Shown piece after piece: positions 34,460 through 43,882 of a stretch of DNA of 64,000 nt. The translations under genes were made by a program, and so were the position numbers. The notes under the pieces are model-generated. The model had not been told where the DNA came from and made no database searches. It saw nothing but the letters and a program-made list of their open reading frames with translations. The stretch comes from Merdicola sp963557785. Its GTDB lineage: Bacteria > Bacillota > Clostridia > TANB77 > CAG-508. The stretch is from NCBI GenBank assembly GCA_963557785.1, contig CAUWBF010000002.1, forward strand, positions 137,342 to 201,341. Reading direction: 5' to 3'. Every line of letters starts with the position of its first letter. The first letter of the stretch is position 1.

Positions 34460-35329
34460 ATGAAAGAGCAAAAATATATATTAAAAAATCCAGATACATT
34501 TGTTTTGAAAGATATTTTTGAATGTGGTCAATGCTTTAGATGGAATATAGAATCTGATGGAAGTTATACAGGAGTTATAAAAGATGGTATTATAAATGTA
34601 AAACAGGATTCAAAGGATTTTATATTTTCTGGAATTTGCAAAGAAAATATAGAAAAAGTAATAATAAATTATTTTGATTTAAACAGAGATTATAAAAATA
34701 TAAAAATGAAATTATCTAGAATTGATGAAAATCTAAAGAAAAGTATTGAATATGGAAAGGGTATAAGAATTTTAAATCAAGACCTTTGGGAAACTATTAT
34801 TTCTTTTATAATATCAGCTAATAATAATATTCCAAGAATAAAAGGAATTATAGAAAGATTATCTGAAAATTATGGTAATGAAATTATATGGAGAGGTAAG
34901 AAATATTATACATTTCCAACACCAGAGCAATTAGAAAATGTAACTGTGGCAGATTATAGAAAATTAGGTTTAGGATTTAGAGATATAAGATTATATGAAA
35001 CAACTCATATGGTAGTTAATAAAGAAATAGATTTAAAAGAATTAGAAAATGAAGGAACACAGGTTGTTAGAGACAAATTACTTACTTTATCAGGTGTAGG
35101 ACCAAAAGTTGCAGATTGTATATTATTATTTTCTACATTAAAACGATTTGAAGTATTTCCAATAGATGTATGGGTTAGAAGAGTTATGAATGAGTTATAT
35201 ATAAAAAGTAATGATGAAAATAAAGTTAGCAAAAAGCAAATCATGAACATAGCTAATGAAAAATTTGGTAATATGGCAGGAATTGCTCAACAATATTTAT
35301 TCTATTGGAAAAGGGAAGATGCTATATAA
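34460..35329 (+). CDS. 8-oxoguanine DNA glycosylase/AP lyase
   Basis: A 289-residue base-excision repair enzyme of the OGG1 (HhH-GPD) family. An N-terminal OGG domain (DIFECGQCFRWN) is followed by the helix-hairpin-helix LLTLSGVGPKVADCILLF, with the catalytic lysine supplied upstream, and the aspartate of VFPIDVWVRR. The ATG at 34460 is chosen because GAAGGAG precedes it; a TTG 18 bases upstream overlaps that site. It removes oxidised guanine, fitting an anaerobe with oxygen-defence genes. Confidence 0.9.
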   Translation: MKEQKYILKNPDTFVLKDIFECGQCFRWNIESDGSYTGVIKDGIINVKQDSKDFIFSGICKENIEKVIINYFDLNRDYKNIKMKLSRIDENLKKSIEYGKGIRILNQDLWETIISFIISANNNIPRIKGIIERLSENYGNEIIWRGKKYYTFPTPEQLENVTVADYRKLGLGFRDIRLYETTHMVVNKEIDLKELENEGTQVVRDKLLTLSGVGPKVADCILLFSTLKRFEVFPIDVWVRRVMNELYIKSNDENKVSKKQIMNIANEKFGNMAGIAQQYLFYWKREDAI

Positions 35330-35347
35330 AAATCAGATAAAATATGG

Positions 35348-35353
35348 TATAAT
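35348..35353 (+). promoter_or_regulatory. Extended -10 promoter of the small membrane peptide
   Basis: TGGTATAAT (35345-35353) is an extended -10 with a poor -35. The sequence TGGTATAATAA is shared with the promoter at 20473. Confidence 0.5.
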
Positions 35354-35401
35354 AAAAAAGAACTGCAAATTTAGCACTAACTTTTGAAGGAGGCGACAGA
35401 T

Positions 35402-35521
35402 ATGAAAAAGGCAGTAAAGGTAGTCCTCATAATAGGGACAGTACTTTTTGTAGCCCTGATATTTTTTCCAAGACCAGAAACAGTTAAAATATCTGATTAT
35501 TTAAAATCAAATGGCTGGTAA
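35402..35521 (+). CDS. Small single-pass membrane peptide
   Basis: A 39-residue ORF: a hydrophobic segment (VVLIIGTVLFVALIFF) after a lysine-containing start, then a short polar tail ending SNGW. A strong GGAGGCGAC Shine-Dalgarno, its own promoter and a terminator argue that it is real. Base composition is somewhat richer in G+C than neighbours, as for the 81-residue membrane protein at 20559. The function is unknown; small membrane peptides of this size can be toxins or subunits, but nothing decides between these. Confidence 0.6.
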   Translation: MKKAVKVVLIIGTVLFVALIFFPRPETVKISDYLKSNGW

Positions 35522-35544
35522 AAGTGAAAAGGAAAAAAAGAGAG

Positions 35545-35581
35545 AGCGGAGATCTTTTATTTATGAGATCTGCGCTTTTTC
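35545..35581 (+). terminator. Terminator of the small membrane peptide gene
   Basis: AGCGGAGATCT (35545-35555) pairs with AGATCTGCGCT (35566-35576), one mismatch, followed by T. Confidence 0.85.
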
Positions 35582-35656
35582 TATAATATAGATAGAAAAA
35601 TTTATTACTTTATGATATAGTTAGTGTAATAAATTGATAAAATTGGAGGAATAGTT

Positions 35657-36244
35657 ATGAGTAATTATTTTATTATACATGGATCATTAGGAAATCCAAA
35701 TGAAAACTGGTTTCCTTGGCTTACTGAGAATCTAATTAAAGAAGGAAAAAATGTTATAATACCTAGTTTCCCAGGACCAGAAGAACAAAATTATGATAAC
35801 TGGTCTAAATTATTAAAATATTATTTTGATTTAGGTTTGATAAATGAAGATACTGTATTTATATGCCATAGTATAGCACCTATATTTATTTGTAAATTCT
35901 TAATAAAAAATAAAATAGAAGTAAAAGCACTAATATCAGTAGCTGGATTTAATGCACTATTAAATAGTGAGTTAGATAAAATAAATGAAACATTTTTAAT
36001 GGAAGAAAAAGAATTATTAAAAATAGAAAAATATGTAAGATATATATATTGTTTCTATAGTGATAATGATCCATATATTCCAAGAGATGAACTAGAGAAG
36101 TTTATATATTATGTTAAAGGAGCAAAATGTCTAATAAAAGATGCAGGACATTTTAATACTGCATCAAATTATAAAGAATTTCCACAAATGTTAGAAGCAT
36201 TAGATAAAATGGAAAAAAGTGCGTTTAAAAGAGAACTTTTATAA
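35657..36244 (+). CDS. RBBP9/YdeN-like serine hydrolase
   Basis: A 195-residue alpha/beta hydrolase. The N-terminal strand ends in IIHGSLGNPNENW. The nucleophile serine is in FICHSIAPIF near residue 77, a CHS variant of the GHSxG elbow. The acid is in YSDNDPYIP near 136 and the histidine in DAGHFN near 164, giving a complete triad. The natural substrate of this family is unknown. An AATTGGAGGAAT Shine-Dalgarno precedes the ATG. addB follows after 17 bases. Confidence 0.85.
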   Translation: MSNYFIIHGSLGNPNENWFPWLTENLIKEGKNVIIPSFPGPEEQNYDNWSKLLKYYFDLGLINEDTVFICHSIAPIFICKFLIKNKIEVKALISVAGFNALLNSELDKINETFLMEEKELLKIEKYVRYIYCFYSDNDPYIPRDELEKFIYYVKGAKCLIKDAGHFNTASNYKEFPQMLEALDKMEKSAFKRELL

Positions 36245-36261
36245 TTATGGGGTGAAAAAAT

Positions 36262-39200
36262 TTGAGTCTTAAGCTAATTTATGGTAGGGCTGGAAGCGGA
36301 AAAAGTGAATATTGTTTTAATAGAATAGCAGAAGAAATAAATACAAATAAAATTTTTATTATAACACCTGAACAATTTTCATTTACAGCGGAAAAGAAAT
36401 TAATGAATGCTATAAAGACAAACTCCGTATTTAATGCGGAGGTAATAACATTTAATCGTATGGCTTATAGAATAATGCAAGAGATTGGATTTGCAAACAA
36501 AACAAATCTTACAAAATGTGGAAAAGCCATGCTTATTTATGATGTTTTAAACAAGAATAAAAATAGACTAAAGTTTTTAGGTAAAAATAATGAAAATATA
36601 GAAATTGTTGGTAAGAGTATTACTGAATTTAAAAAACATGGTATAACAGTTCAAATGTTAAAAGATGAAATAGAAAATCAACAAGATGAATATTTAAAAC
36701 TTAAACTAAAAGATATGCTATTAGTTTATGAAGAATTTCAAAATTCTATTATTCAAAAATATATAGATGAAAATGATACACTTACAATACTTTCGGAGTA
36801 TATCGATAAAGTAGATTTATTAAAAGATTCAATTATATATATAGACGAATTTGTAGGATTTACAACTCAAGAATATAATATAATAGAAAAAATACTTAAG
36901 ATTGCAAAATGTGTTAATATAACTATTTGCTCAGATGATATAGAAGTAACATCTAACCCAGAAAAAGATGTATTTTACGCAAATAAAATAACAGCAGAAA
37001 AATTAATAAATATTGCTAAAAAAAATGATATAAAAATAGCTGAAAACATATGCTTAAATAATATTTACAGATATCATAATGAAGAACTAAAACATTTAGA
37101 AAGTAATATATTTGAAATACCATATAGAAAATATGACAAAAATGTAGAAAATATAAGTATATTTTTAGCTAATAATCAATATACAGAGATAGAATATATA
37201 GCAAAAAATATTCTAAAATTAGTAAGAGATAATAAATATAGATACAACAATATAGCAGTAATTACTAAAAATATCGATACATATTCTAGTTTAATTAAAG
37301 CAATTTTTAGTAAATATAATATACCTGTATTTATAGATGAAAAAAAAGACTTATCTCAAAATTTAATAGTAAAATATTTAATTTCTATTTTAGATATTTT
37401 TAGTAAAAATTGGTCTTATGAGAGTGTATTTAATTACTTAAAAATAGGACTTAATGATATTGAACAAGAAGAAATATATAAGCTTGAAAATTATTGTACA
37501 AAATGGGGAATAACAGGAAATAAGTGGTACAAAAGTGACTGGAATTTTGGAATTTTAGACGAAGCAAATGAAACTCAAGTAAAAAGATTTAATGTATTAA
37601 GAAGAAAAATAGTAGATCCATTACTTAATTTTAAGAACAAGATAATACAAAATAAAACAGCAAAAGAGATAACAAAATTACTATATGAATTTTTAATAGA
37701 AATGAATATAGAGGAGAAAATTGCAAGTAAGATAGAAAAGTTAGAAAGATTAGGACTAATAGAACTAGCAAATGAATATAAATCAAGCTTTAAAAATATT
37801 ATAGATGTTTTTGATGAGATAGTTCTAATATTCCAAGATGAAAGAATTACATTTGAAAAATATACCGAAATATTAAAGATTGGTTTAAAAAATAGTGGAC
37901 TAGGTAAAATTCCAGCTACACAAGATCAAGTTATAATAGGCGATATAGATAGATCAAGAAGTCATAAGGTAAAAGCAATATTTCTTATAGGACTAAATGA
38001 TGGAATGTTTCCAAGTGTAAATAAAAATGAAGGATTTTTTAGCGATAAAGATAGAGAAAAACTAAAAGAGAATAATATAGAATTAGCAAAAGGAACATTA
38101 GAACAAATCTATGATGATAATTTTAATATATACAAAGCTTTTACAACAGCAGAAGAAAAAATATATTTATCATATTCATCATTAGATTCAGAAGGAAAAA
38201 CATTAAGACCATCAATATTTATATCAAAAATAAAAAAGATTTTTCCTCATATTAAAGAAACAAGTGATGATTTAGAAGAAAATGATGATATTTTAAATCA
38301 AGAAACAACATTTGATTTATTAATTCAAAAAATAAATGAATTTAATGAGGGAAAAGAAATAGATGAAAGATGGATATATATATATAAATACTATGAAAAT
38401 AATAGTATTTGGAAATCAAAATTGCAAAAAAGCTTAAAAGGTCTTAATTATACTAATATTCCAGATAATATCGAGAAAGTATATACAGATAAATTATATG
38501 GAGATACATTACATACAACAATATCTAGATTAGAGCAATATAGAAGCTGTCCTTTTTCTTTTTATTTAAAATATGGACTAAACTTAAATGAAAAAGAAAC
38601 CTTTACAATTAGAAATATAGATACTGGAACATTTATGCATGATGTAATAGATGAACTTTTTGATACTATAAAAAATAGAAATATAGATGTAAAAGCAGTT
38701 TCAGATGATTATTTAGACACATTAGTAAAAAATATCATAGAAGAAAAACTAAATATGGATAAAAATTATGTATTAAATGGAACTTCAAAATTTAAAGTAC
38801 TTACAGAAAGATTAATAAAAGTAGTTTCTTTATCGATAAAATATATTATTGAAGGTTTAAGAAATACAGATTTTAAAGTAATTGGTAATGAAGTAGAATT
38901 TAAAACTGGAAAAGCATATCCACCAATTAAACTAGAATTAGATAATGGAAAAAGAGTTGAGATAACAGGAAAAATTGATAGAATAGATTTAGGAAAAACT
39001 TTAGATGGAAAATATATACGAATTATAGATTATAAATCATCAGTAAAAAATATAGATTTAAATGAAGTTATTTCTGGTGTACAATTGCAATTACTAACAT
39101 ACCTAGATGCAACTTGTGAAAATGACGATGTATTACCAGCAGGGGTGTTATATTTTAATTTAATAGATCCAATAATTAAAGCAAATAAACCATTGACAGA

Positions 39201-39621
39201 TGAGCAAATAGAACAAGAAATAAAGAAAAAATTTAAAATGAATGGTTTAATTTTAGCTGATATAAATGTTGTAAAAATGATGGATAAAAAATTGGAAAAT
39301 GGAGCATCAGATACTATACCTGTATATTTAGATAAAGAAGGAAATATTAGTAATTCAAAGTCTAGTACAGTAACAAAAGAACAATTTAATTTACTACAAA
39401 AGTATGTAAAAAAGACAATAAAAGAAATTTCTAAAGAATTATATAATGGAAATATAGATTTAAAGCCATATTTCAATTTGAAAAGTAAAAAAACTCCGTG
39501 TGATTATTGCGAATACAAGGCAGTATGTCAATTTGATACAAGCTTATGTGGAAATAAATATAATTACATTGGAAACTTAGATAAAAATTTGATTTTAGAT
39601 ATGATAAAGGAGTCTAAATAA
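36262..39621 (+). CDS. addB: ATP-dependent nuclease subunit B
   Basis: An 1119-residue subunit of the AddAB double-strand-break repair helicase-nuclease. An N-terminal P-loop (GRAGSGKSEY), helicase-like domains, and a C-terminal nuclease are present (GTFMHDVIDELF, GKIDRIDL, IIDYKSS). Iron-sulfur cysteines are split between RSCPFSFYLKYG (near 757) and CDYCEYKAVC (near 1080). The start is TTG behind GGGGTGAAA. addA, normally next, is not here: the stop overlaps the ATG of a laccase-domain gene. AddA may be encoded elsewhere. Confidence 0.93.
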   Translation: MSLKLIYGRAGSGKSEYCFNRIAEEINTNKIFIITPEQFSFTAEKKLMNAIKTNSVFNAEVITFNRMAYRIMQEIGFANKTNLTKCGKAMLIYDVLNKNKNRLKFLGKNNENIEIVGKSITEFKKHGITVQMLKDEIENQQDEYLKLKLKDMLLVYEEFQNSIIQKYIDENDTLTILSEYIDKVDLLKDSIIYIDEFVGFTTQEYNIIEKILKIAKCVNITICSDDIEVTSNPEKDVFYANKITAEKLINIAKKNDIKIAENICLNNIYRYHNEELKHLESNIFEIPYRKYDKNVENISIFLANNQYTEIEYIAKNILKLVRDNKYRYNNIAVITKNIDTYSSLIKAIFSKYNIPVFIDEKKDLSQNLIVKYLISILDIFSKNWSYESVFNYLKIGLNDIEQEEIYKLENYCTKWGITGNKWYKSDWNFGILDEANETQVKRFNVLRRKIVDPLLNFKNKIIQNKTAKEITKLLYEFLIEMNIEEKIASKIEKLERLGLIELANEYKSSFKNIIDVFDEIVLIFQDERITFEKYTEILKIGLKNSGLGKIPATQDQVIIGDIDRSRSHKVKAIFLIGLNDGMFPSVNKNEGFFSDKDREKLKENNIELAKGTLEQIYDDNFNIYKAFTTAEEKIYLSYSSLDSEGKTLRPSIFISKIKKIFPHIKETSDDLEENDDILNQETTFDLLIQKINEFNEGKEIDERWIYIYKYYENNSIWKSKLQKSLKGLNYTNIPDNIEKVYTDKLYGDTLHTTISRLEQYRSCPFSFYLKYGLNLNEKETFTIRNIDTGTFMHDVIDELFDTIKNRNIDVKAVSDDYLDTLVKNIIEEKLNMDKNYVLNGTSKFKVLTERLIKVVSLSIKYIIEGLRNTDFKVIGNEVEFKTGKAYPPIKLELDNGKRVEITGKIDRIDLGKTLDGKYIRIIDYKSSVKNIDLNEVISGVQLQLLTYLDATCENDDVLPAGVLYFNLIDPIIKANKPLTDEQIEQEIKKKFKMNGLILADINVVKMMDKKLENGASDTIPVYLDKEGNISNSKSSTVTKEQFNLLQKYVKKTIKEISKELYNGNIDLKPYFNLKSKKTPCDYCEYKAVCQFDTSLCGNKYNYIGNLDKNLILDMIKESK

Positions 39622-40412
39622 TGATAGATTTAAGCAATGATAATATTATTCATATAAGAAAAGATGACATAGAATATATACAATTTAAGAAATTATTAGA
39701 ATATGAAACTATATTAAAACATTCAATTTGCTTTAAACCATTAGACTTTAACCTAAGTAAAATAGGAGAGGAAAAGTTAGAAGAAAACTATAAAAAGATA
39801 TGTAGAACTCTTGAAATATCATATAAAGATGTTGTAAGAATGAAGCAAACACATTCAGATAATGTAGAAATATTAGATTTATCAAGTAAAGAAAGATTTT
39901 ATGATAATACAGATGGAATAATTACTCAAGAAAAAAATATAGTACTTCCAATAGTTACAGCAGATTGTATATCACTTCTGCTATTTGATCCTCAAAAAAA
40001 AGTAATAGCTAACATTCATTCTGGTTGGAGAGGAACAGTACAAAGAATAGTAGAAAAAGCTATAAAAAAAATGGTTATAAAATATGGCTGTAGGACATCA
40101 GATATTATCTGCTGTATAGGACCATGTATAGGAAAATGTCATTTTGAAGTAAGAGAAGATGTAAAAGAAATATTCGAAAAAGAATTTAAAGATATTTTAA
40201 GTAAAAATATTGTATTAGATAATAAAAAAGATAATACTTATTTTATAGATACAGTTTTAATAAATAGATTAATGCTAATTAAACTAGGACTAAAAAACGA
40301 AAATATAATTGAAAGCAATATATGTACAGTATGCAATAAAAATGAATTTCATTCTTATAGAGCAGAAAAAGAAAGAGCTGGAAGAAATTTAAGTATAATA
40401 ACATTAGTATAA
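39621..40412 (+). CDS. Laccase-domain (PgeF/YfiH) protein
   Basis: A 263-residue protein with the family stretches KQTHSDNV, TADCISLLLFD, IHSGWRG and CIGPCIGKCHFEV. The histidines and cysteine of these motifs bind zinc. Family members act on purine nucleosides (phosphorylase/deaminase) and have been linked to editing of peptidoglycan precursors. Its start overlaps the addB stop by one base (TAATG), indicating translational coupling. An LD-carboxypeptidase gene follows. Confidence 0.92.
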   Translation: MIDLSNDNIIHIRKDDIEYIQFKKLLEYETILKHSICFKPLDFNLSKIGEEKLEENYKKICRTLEISYKDVVRMKQTHSDNVEILDLSSKERFYDNTDGIITQEKNIVLPIVTADCISLLLFDPQKKVIANIHSGWRGTVQRIVEKAIKKMVIKYGCRTSDIICCIGPCIGKCHFEVREDVKEIFEKEFKDILSKNIVLDNKKDNTYFIDTVLINRLMLIKLGLKNENIIESNICTVCNKNEFHSYRAEKERAGRNLSIITLV

Positions 40413-40422
40413 GGAGAAGAAT

Positions 40423-41346
40423 ATGATAAAACCAGATAAACTAAAGTTAGGAGATACAATAGGTGTTGTAGCACCATCAAATCCAATAATAGAAAATTCT
40501 ATTGAAGAAACAAAAAAGGCAAAAAGAATATTAGAAGATGCAGGATTTAAAGTGAAATTTTCAAAGAATCTATTTGCGAATACTAATAAATATAGTGCAT
40601 CTGCTAAAGAAAAAGCAGATGATATGAATACTATGTTTGCAGATAAAGAAGTTAAAATGATTTGGTGTGCGAAAGGCGGAGAAAACTCAAATTCAATTTT
40701 TGAATATTTAGATTATGATTTAATAAAAAATAATCCTAAAATATTATGTGGATATAGCGATATAACTTCTATTACTAATATAATTTCAGAAAAAACAGGA
40801 GTAGTAACTTTTAGTGGTACAAATTTTAAAACAGTTGCTACAGATGAAACAGATTATAGCTATAAAGAAGCAATAAAAAGATTTGTGTATGGAAGTTTAG
40901 AATTAGGAACTAAAGAAGATAAATATATAACAATTAGAGAAGGAATAGCAGAAGGAGAACTTATAGGAGGAAATTTAAGTTTAACTAGAGGTCTAGTTGC
41001 TGGTAAATATTCAATAAATTTTGAAAATAAAATACTATTTTTAGAAGAGTTGGGAATTGAAACAGGACCAGCACTTGCAAGTAATTTCCTTTATAATTTA
41101 AAGCAAAATGATGTATTTAAGAAAATAAAAGGTCTATGGATTGGAAATTATGAACACGAAAGTGGAATAAGTCTAGAACAAATAATATTGGATGTTATAA
41201 AGGATGAAAAATATAAATTTCCTATAATTAAATCTAATAACTTTGGACATACAGATAGAAAAACTGTAATTCCAATAGGTGTTAAAGCTAGAATAAATAC
41301 AAATAAAGATATAAAAATAGAATTATTAGAAAATAGTGTAAAGTAA
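40423..41346 (+). CDS. LD-carboxypeptidase (peptidase S66)
   Basis: A 307-residue serine peptidase that removes the terminal D-alanine from tetrapeptides of recycled murein. The N-terminal GVVAPSNPI, WCAKGGENS, and the nucleophile-containing GYSDITSITN (near residue 110) match the S66 family. The charge-relay glutamate and histidine come later (LFLEELG and FGHTDRK). No signal peptide, so it is cytoplasmic. It lies 11 bases after the laccase-domain gene. Confidence 0.9.
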   Translation: MIKPDKLKLGDTIGVVAPSNPIIENSIEETKKAKRILEDAGFKVKFSKNLFANTNKYSASAKEKADDMNTMFADKEVKMIWCAKGGENSNSIFEYLDYDLIKNNPKILCGYSDITSITNIISEKTGVVTFSGTNFKTVATDETDYSYKEAIKRFVYGSLELGTKEDKYITIREGIAEGELIGGNLSLTRGLVAGKYSINFENKILFLEELGIETGPALASNFLYNLKQNDVFKKIKGLWIGNYEHESGISLEQIILDVIKDEKYKFPIIKSNNFGHTDRKTVIPIGVKARINTNKDIKIELLENSVK

Positions 41347-41357
41347 AGGATAGTAAA

Positions 41358-41924
41358 ATGTACGATAATTGGGAAGAATTAGAAAAATCAATAATAGGTT
41401 GTAGAAGATGTAAATTATGCAATAATAGAAGAAATATTGTTTTTGCTGATGGAAATAGAAATGCTAATATCATGTTTATAGGTGAAGGACCTGGTGCGGA
41501 TGAAGATATGCAAGGAATACCATTTGTTGGAAAAGCAGGACAACTTATGAATAAAGCTTTTGATGCTTTAGGAATTAATAGAGAAAAAGTATATATAGCT
41601 AATATTGTAAAATGTAGGCCACCCAACAATAGAGTTCCAGAGCAGGATGAAGCAGAAGCTTGTTTAGATTATTTGCGTAATCAAGTGATTTTAGCTAAAC
41701 CCAAAATAATAGTACTTTTAGGAAGTACAGCTCTAAAAAATATTTTGGGAGATGAATATAAAATATCATCAGCAAGAGGAAACTGGATAGAAAAGAAAGA
41801 TATAATGTATATGCCAACTTGGCATCCAGCAGCATTACTTAGAGATGAATCAAAAAAAATTGATTTTTGGAAAGATTTAAAGAAAGTGGTTGAAATGGCA
41901 AATGAGCTTAATATAAATTTATAA
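41358..41924 (+). CDS. Family-4 uracil-DNA glycosylase
   Basis: A 188-residue repair enzyme. Iron-sulfur cysteines CRRCKLC lie near the N-terminus, motif A is GEGPGADED, and the conserved GKAGQLMNKA, NIVKCRPPNNR and TWHPAALLRD (motif B with the histidine) follow. It removes uracil from DNA. The gene is closely packed between the peptidase and the Nudix gene, in a run of repair and housekeeping genes. Confidence 0.94.
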   Translation: MYDNWEELEKSIIGCRRCKLCNNRRNIVFADGNRNANIMFIGEGPGADEDMQGIPFVGKAGQLMNKAFDALGINREKVYIANIVKCRPPNNRVPEQDEAEACLDYLRNQVILAKPKIIVLLGSTALKNILGDEYKISSARGNWIEKKDIMYMPTWHPAALLRDESKKIDFWKDLKKVVEMANELNINL

Positions 41925-41940
41925 TAGAAGGTGGATTAAT

Positions 41941-42507
41941 ATGGATAGCAAATATTTTAAAGAAATAGATTATAAGTTGTTAAACAAAAGAACGGCATAT
42001 AAAGGAAAAAGAATTACAGTCGAAGAATTAAATTACTATAATCCAAGAGATAATAAGAATATATACAGAGAACATGTATTAGCAGGGGATGCAGCTATAA
42101 TTATGCCAATAACAGATAATAATGAAGTAATTATGATACAAGAACCTCGTACTCCTATAGGAAAAACAGTATTAGCGTTTCCGGCAGGTATGATAGAAAA
42201 AGGAGAAACACCTGAAGAAGGAGCAATAAGAGAGCTAGAGGAAGAGACAGGATATAAAGCAAAAAATTTAAAGAAAATTAGGGAAGTTTATCCAGCGATA
42301 GGATATTCAAACGAAAAGACAATTATTTTTATTGCAAGAGATTTAGAAAAAACACAGAGAAACTTAGATGCGACAGAAGATATAAAAGTTATAAAACTTC
42401 CATTAGATGAAGTAAAAAGAATGCTAGAAACAAATGAGATTATGACATCTAGTGAAACAGTTGCATTAATGTATTATTTTAATTATGAAGCAAATAAACA
42501 AAACTAG
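41941..42507 (+). CDS. Nudix hydrolase, ADP-ribose pyrophosphatase type
   Basis: A 188-residue protein with a full Nudix box, GMIEKGETPEEGAIRELEEE, near residue 82, whose acids bind metal. The preceding YREHVLAGDAAIIMP block is typical of the ADP-ribose/NDP-sugar pyrophosphatase group (NudF). It likely clears ADP-ribose. A GAAGGTGG Shine-Dalgarno precedes the start. Exact substrate not decided by sequence. Confidence 0.9.
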   Translation: MDSKYFKEIDYKLLNKRTAYKGKRITVEELNYYNPRDNKNIYREHVLAGDAAIIMPITDNNEVIMIQEPRTPIGKTVLAFPAGMIEKGETPEEGAIRELEEETGYKAKNLKKIREVYPAIGYSNEKTIIFIARDLEKTQRNLDATEDIKVIKLPLDEVKRMLETNEIMTSSETVALMYYFNYEANKQN

Positions 42508-42584
42508 TATAGATAGTCAAGTATGTTGACTTTTAAAATTATCAATAATAAAATTTACTAAAAATAATAGTTGGAGGAGTACAC

Positions 42585-43856
42585 GTGAAAGAAAATACTC
42601 AAGAAATTAAAGAATATACAGAATACTGTTTAAACTGTAAAGTTAAACCATGTCAAAAAGGATGCCCATTATCAAATGATATCCCAGCATTTATACATGA
42701 AACTAAAGAAAACAATATAGAAGAAGCATATAAAATATTAAATAATACTACAGTTTTAGGAGCTTTATGTGGAAGAATATGTCCTCATGAAAAGCAATGT
42801 CAAGGAAATTGTGTAAGAGGAATAAAACAAACTCCTGTTAATATTGGTAAAATAGAAGCATATGTTTTTGATAGAGCAATGGAAGATAAATTATATAAAA
42901 ATATAGAAAAAGATGATTTATTATCTGGTAAGAATATTGCAATAGTTGGAAGTGGTCCTGCTGGTTTAACAGCAGCAGCATTTTTGGCTAGACATTCTGC
43001 TAATATAGATATCTATGAAAAACAAGAAAAATTAGGTGGAATTTTAAGATATGGAATTCCAGAATTTAGATTACCAAAAAATATTCTAGATATTACTATT
43101 GACTCAATAATTAGTCTAGGAATAAATTATAAAGTGAATGCTAAACTTGGAAGAGATTACACATTAGAAGAGTTAAAAGAAAAATATGATGTTGTATTCT
43201 TAGCTTTTGGAGCGAATATTCCTACAAAAATGAATATCGAAGGCGAAGAATATGAAGGTGTTTTTGGAGGAAATAGATTATTAGAGTATGGTAATCATCC
43301 AGAATACAAAGGAAAAAATGTGGCAGTAATAGGTGGCGGAAATGTTGCAATGGATGCTTCAAGAACTATAAAGCAAATGGGTGCAAAAAATGTATATGTA
43401 ATTTATAGAAGAGCAGAAGAACAAATGCCAGCAGAAAGAAAAGAAATAGAAGACGCTAAGAAAGAAGGAATAGAATTTTTATTCCAAAATAATATAGTAA
43501 AAATACTTTCAGATAATAACAAAGATGTATCTAAAATAGAATGTATAAAAACAGAATTAGTACAAAAAGAAGGAGAAACAAGGAAAGTTCCAATTAATAT
43601 TGATGGTTCAAATTATGAACTAGAAATGGATTATGTAGTAATGGCAGTAGGCTCTAAAGCAGATGAAGAATTAATAGATAAAATGGGACTAGAAAAAACA
43701 AAATATGGCAATATTAGTGTAGATGAAAAATATATGACATCAGATTCAAAAGTATTTGCAGCAGGAGATTTAATAGGAACGAAATCAACAGTTGCGTGGG
43801 CAGCAAGATCAGGAAGAGAAGCAGCTGAAAATATAATAGAATACCTAAAAAAATAG
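42585..43856 (+). CDS. GltD-like NAD(P)-dependent oxidoreductase
   Basis: A 423-residue protein related to the small subunit of glutamate synthase. N-terminal cysteines (NCKVKPCQKGCP and CGRICPHEKQCQGNC) bind two [4Fe-4S] clusters. Two nucleotide loops, VGSGPAGLTAA for FAD and VIGGGNVAMDASR for NAD(P), follow, and the C-terminal AGDLIG signature is present. No gltB is nearby, so it may be a stand-alone oxidoreductase. The start is GTG behind TTGGAGGAG. Confidence 0.9.
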   Translation: MKENTQEIKEYTEYCLNCKVKPCQKGCPLSNDIPAFIHETKENNIEEAYKILNNTTVLGALCGRICPHEKQCQGNCVRGIKQTPVNIGKIEAYVFDRAMEDKLYKNIEKDDLLSGKNIAIVGSGPAGLTAAAFLARHSANIDIYEKQEKLGGILRYGIPEFRLPKNILDITIDSIISLGINYKVNAKLGRDYTLEELKEKYDVVFLAFGANIPTKMNIEGEEYEGVFGGNRLLEYGNHPEYKGKNVAVIGGGNVAMDASRTIKQMGAKNVYVIYRRAEEQMPAERKEIEDAKKEGIEFLFQNNIVKILSDNNKDVSKIECIKTELVQKEGETRKVPINIDGSNYELEMDYVVMAVGSKADEELIDKMGLEKTKYGNISVDEKYMTSDSKVFAAGDLIGTKSTVAWAARSGREAAENIIEYLKK

Positions 43857-43881
43857 AGAATACAATTTGTATTCTCTATTT
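43851..43881. terminator. Bidirectional terminator between convergent genes
   Basis: AAATAGAGAATACAA (43851-43865) pairs with TTGTATTCTCTATTT (43867-43881), with T or A runs on each side. Confidence 0.88.
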
Positions 43882-43882
43882 T

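Noticed and set aside
36262..39621. Expectation that addA follows addB.
   Set aside because: The next gene overlaps by one base and is a laccase-domain protein; addA may be elsewhere, so this is not counted as gene loss.
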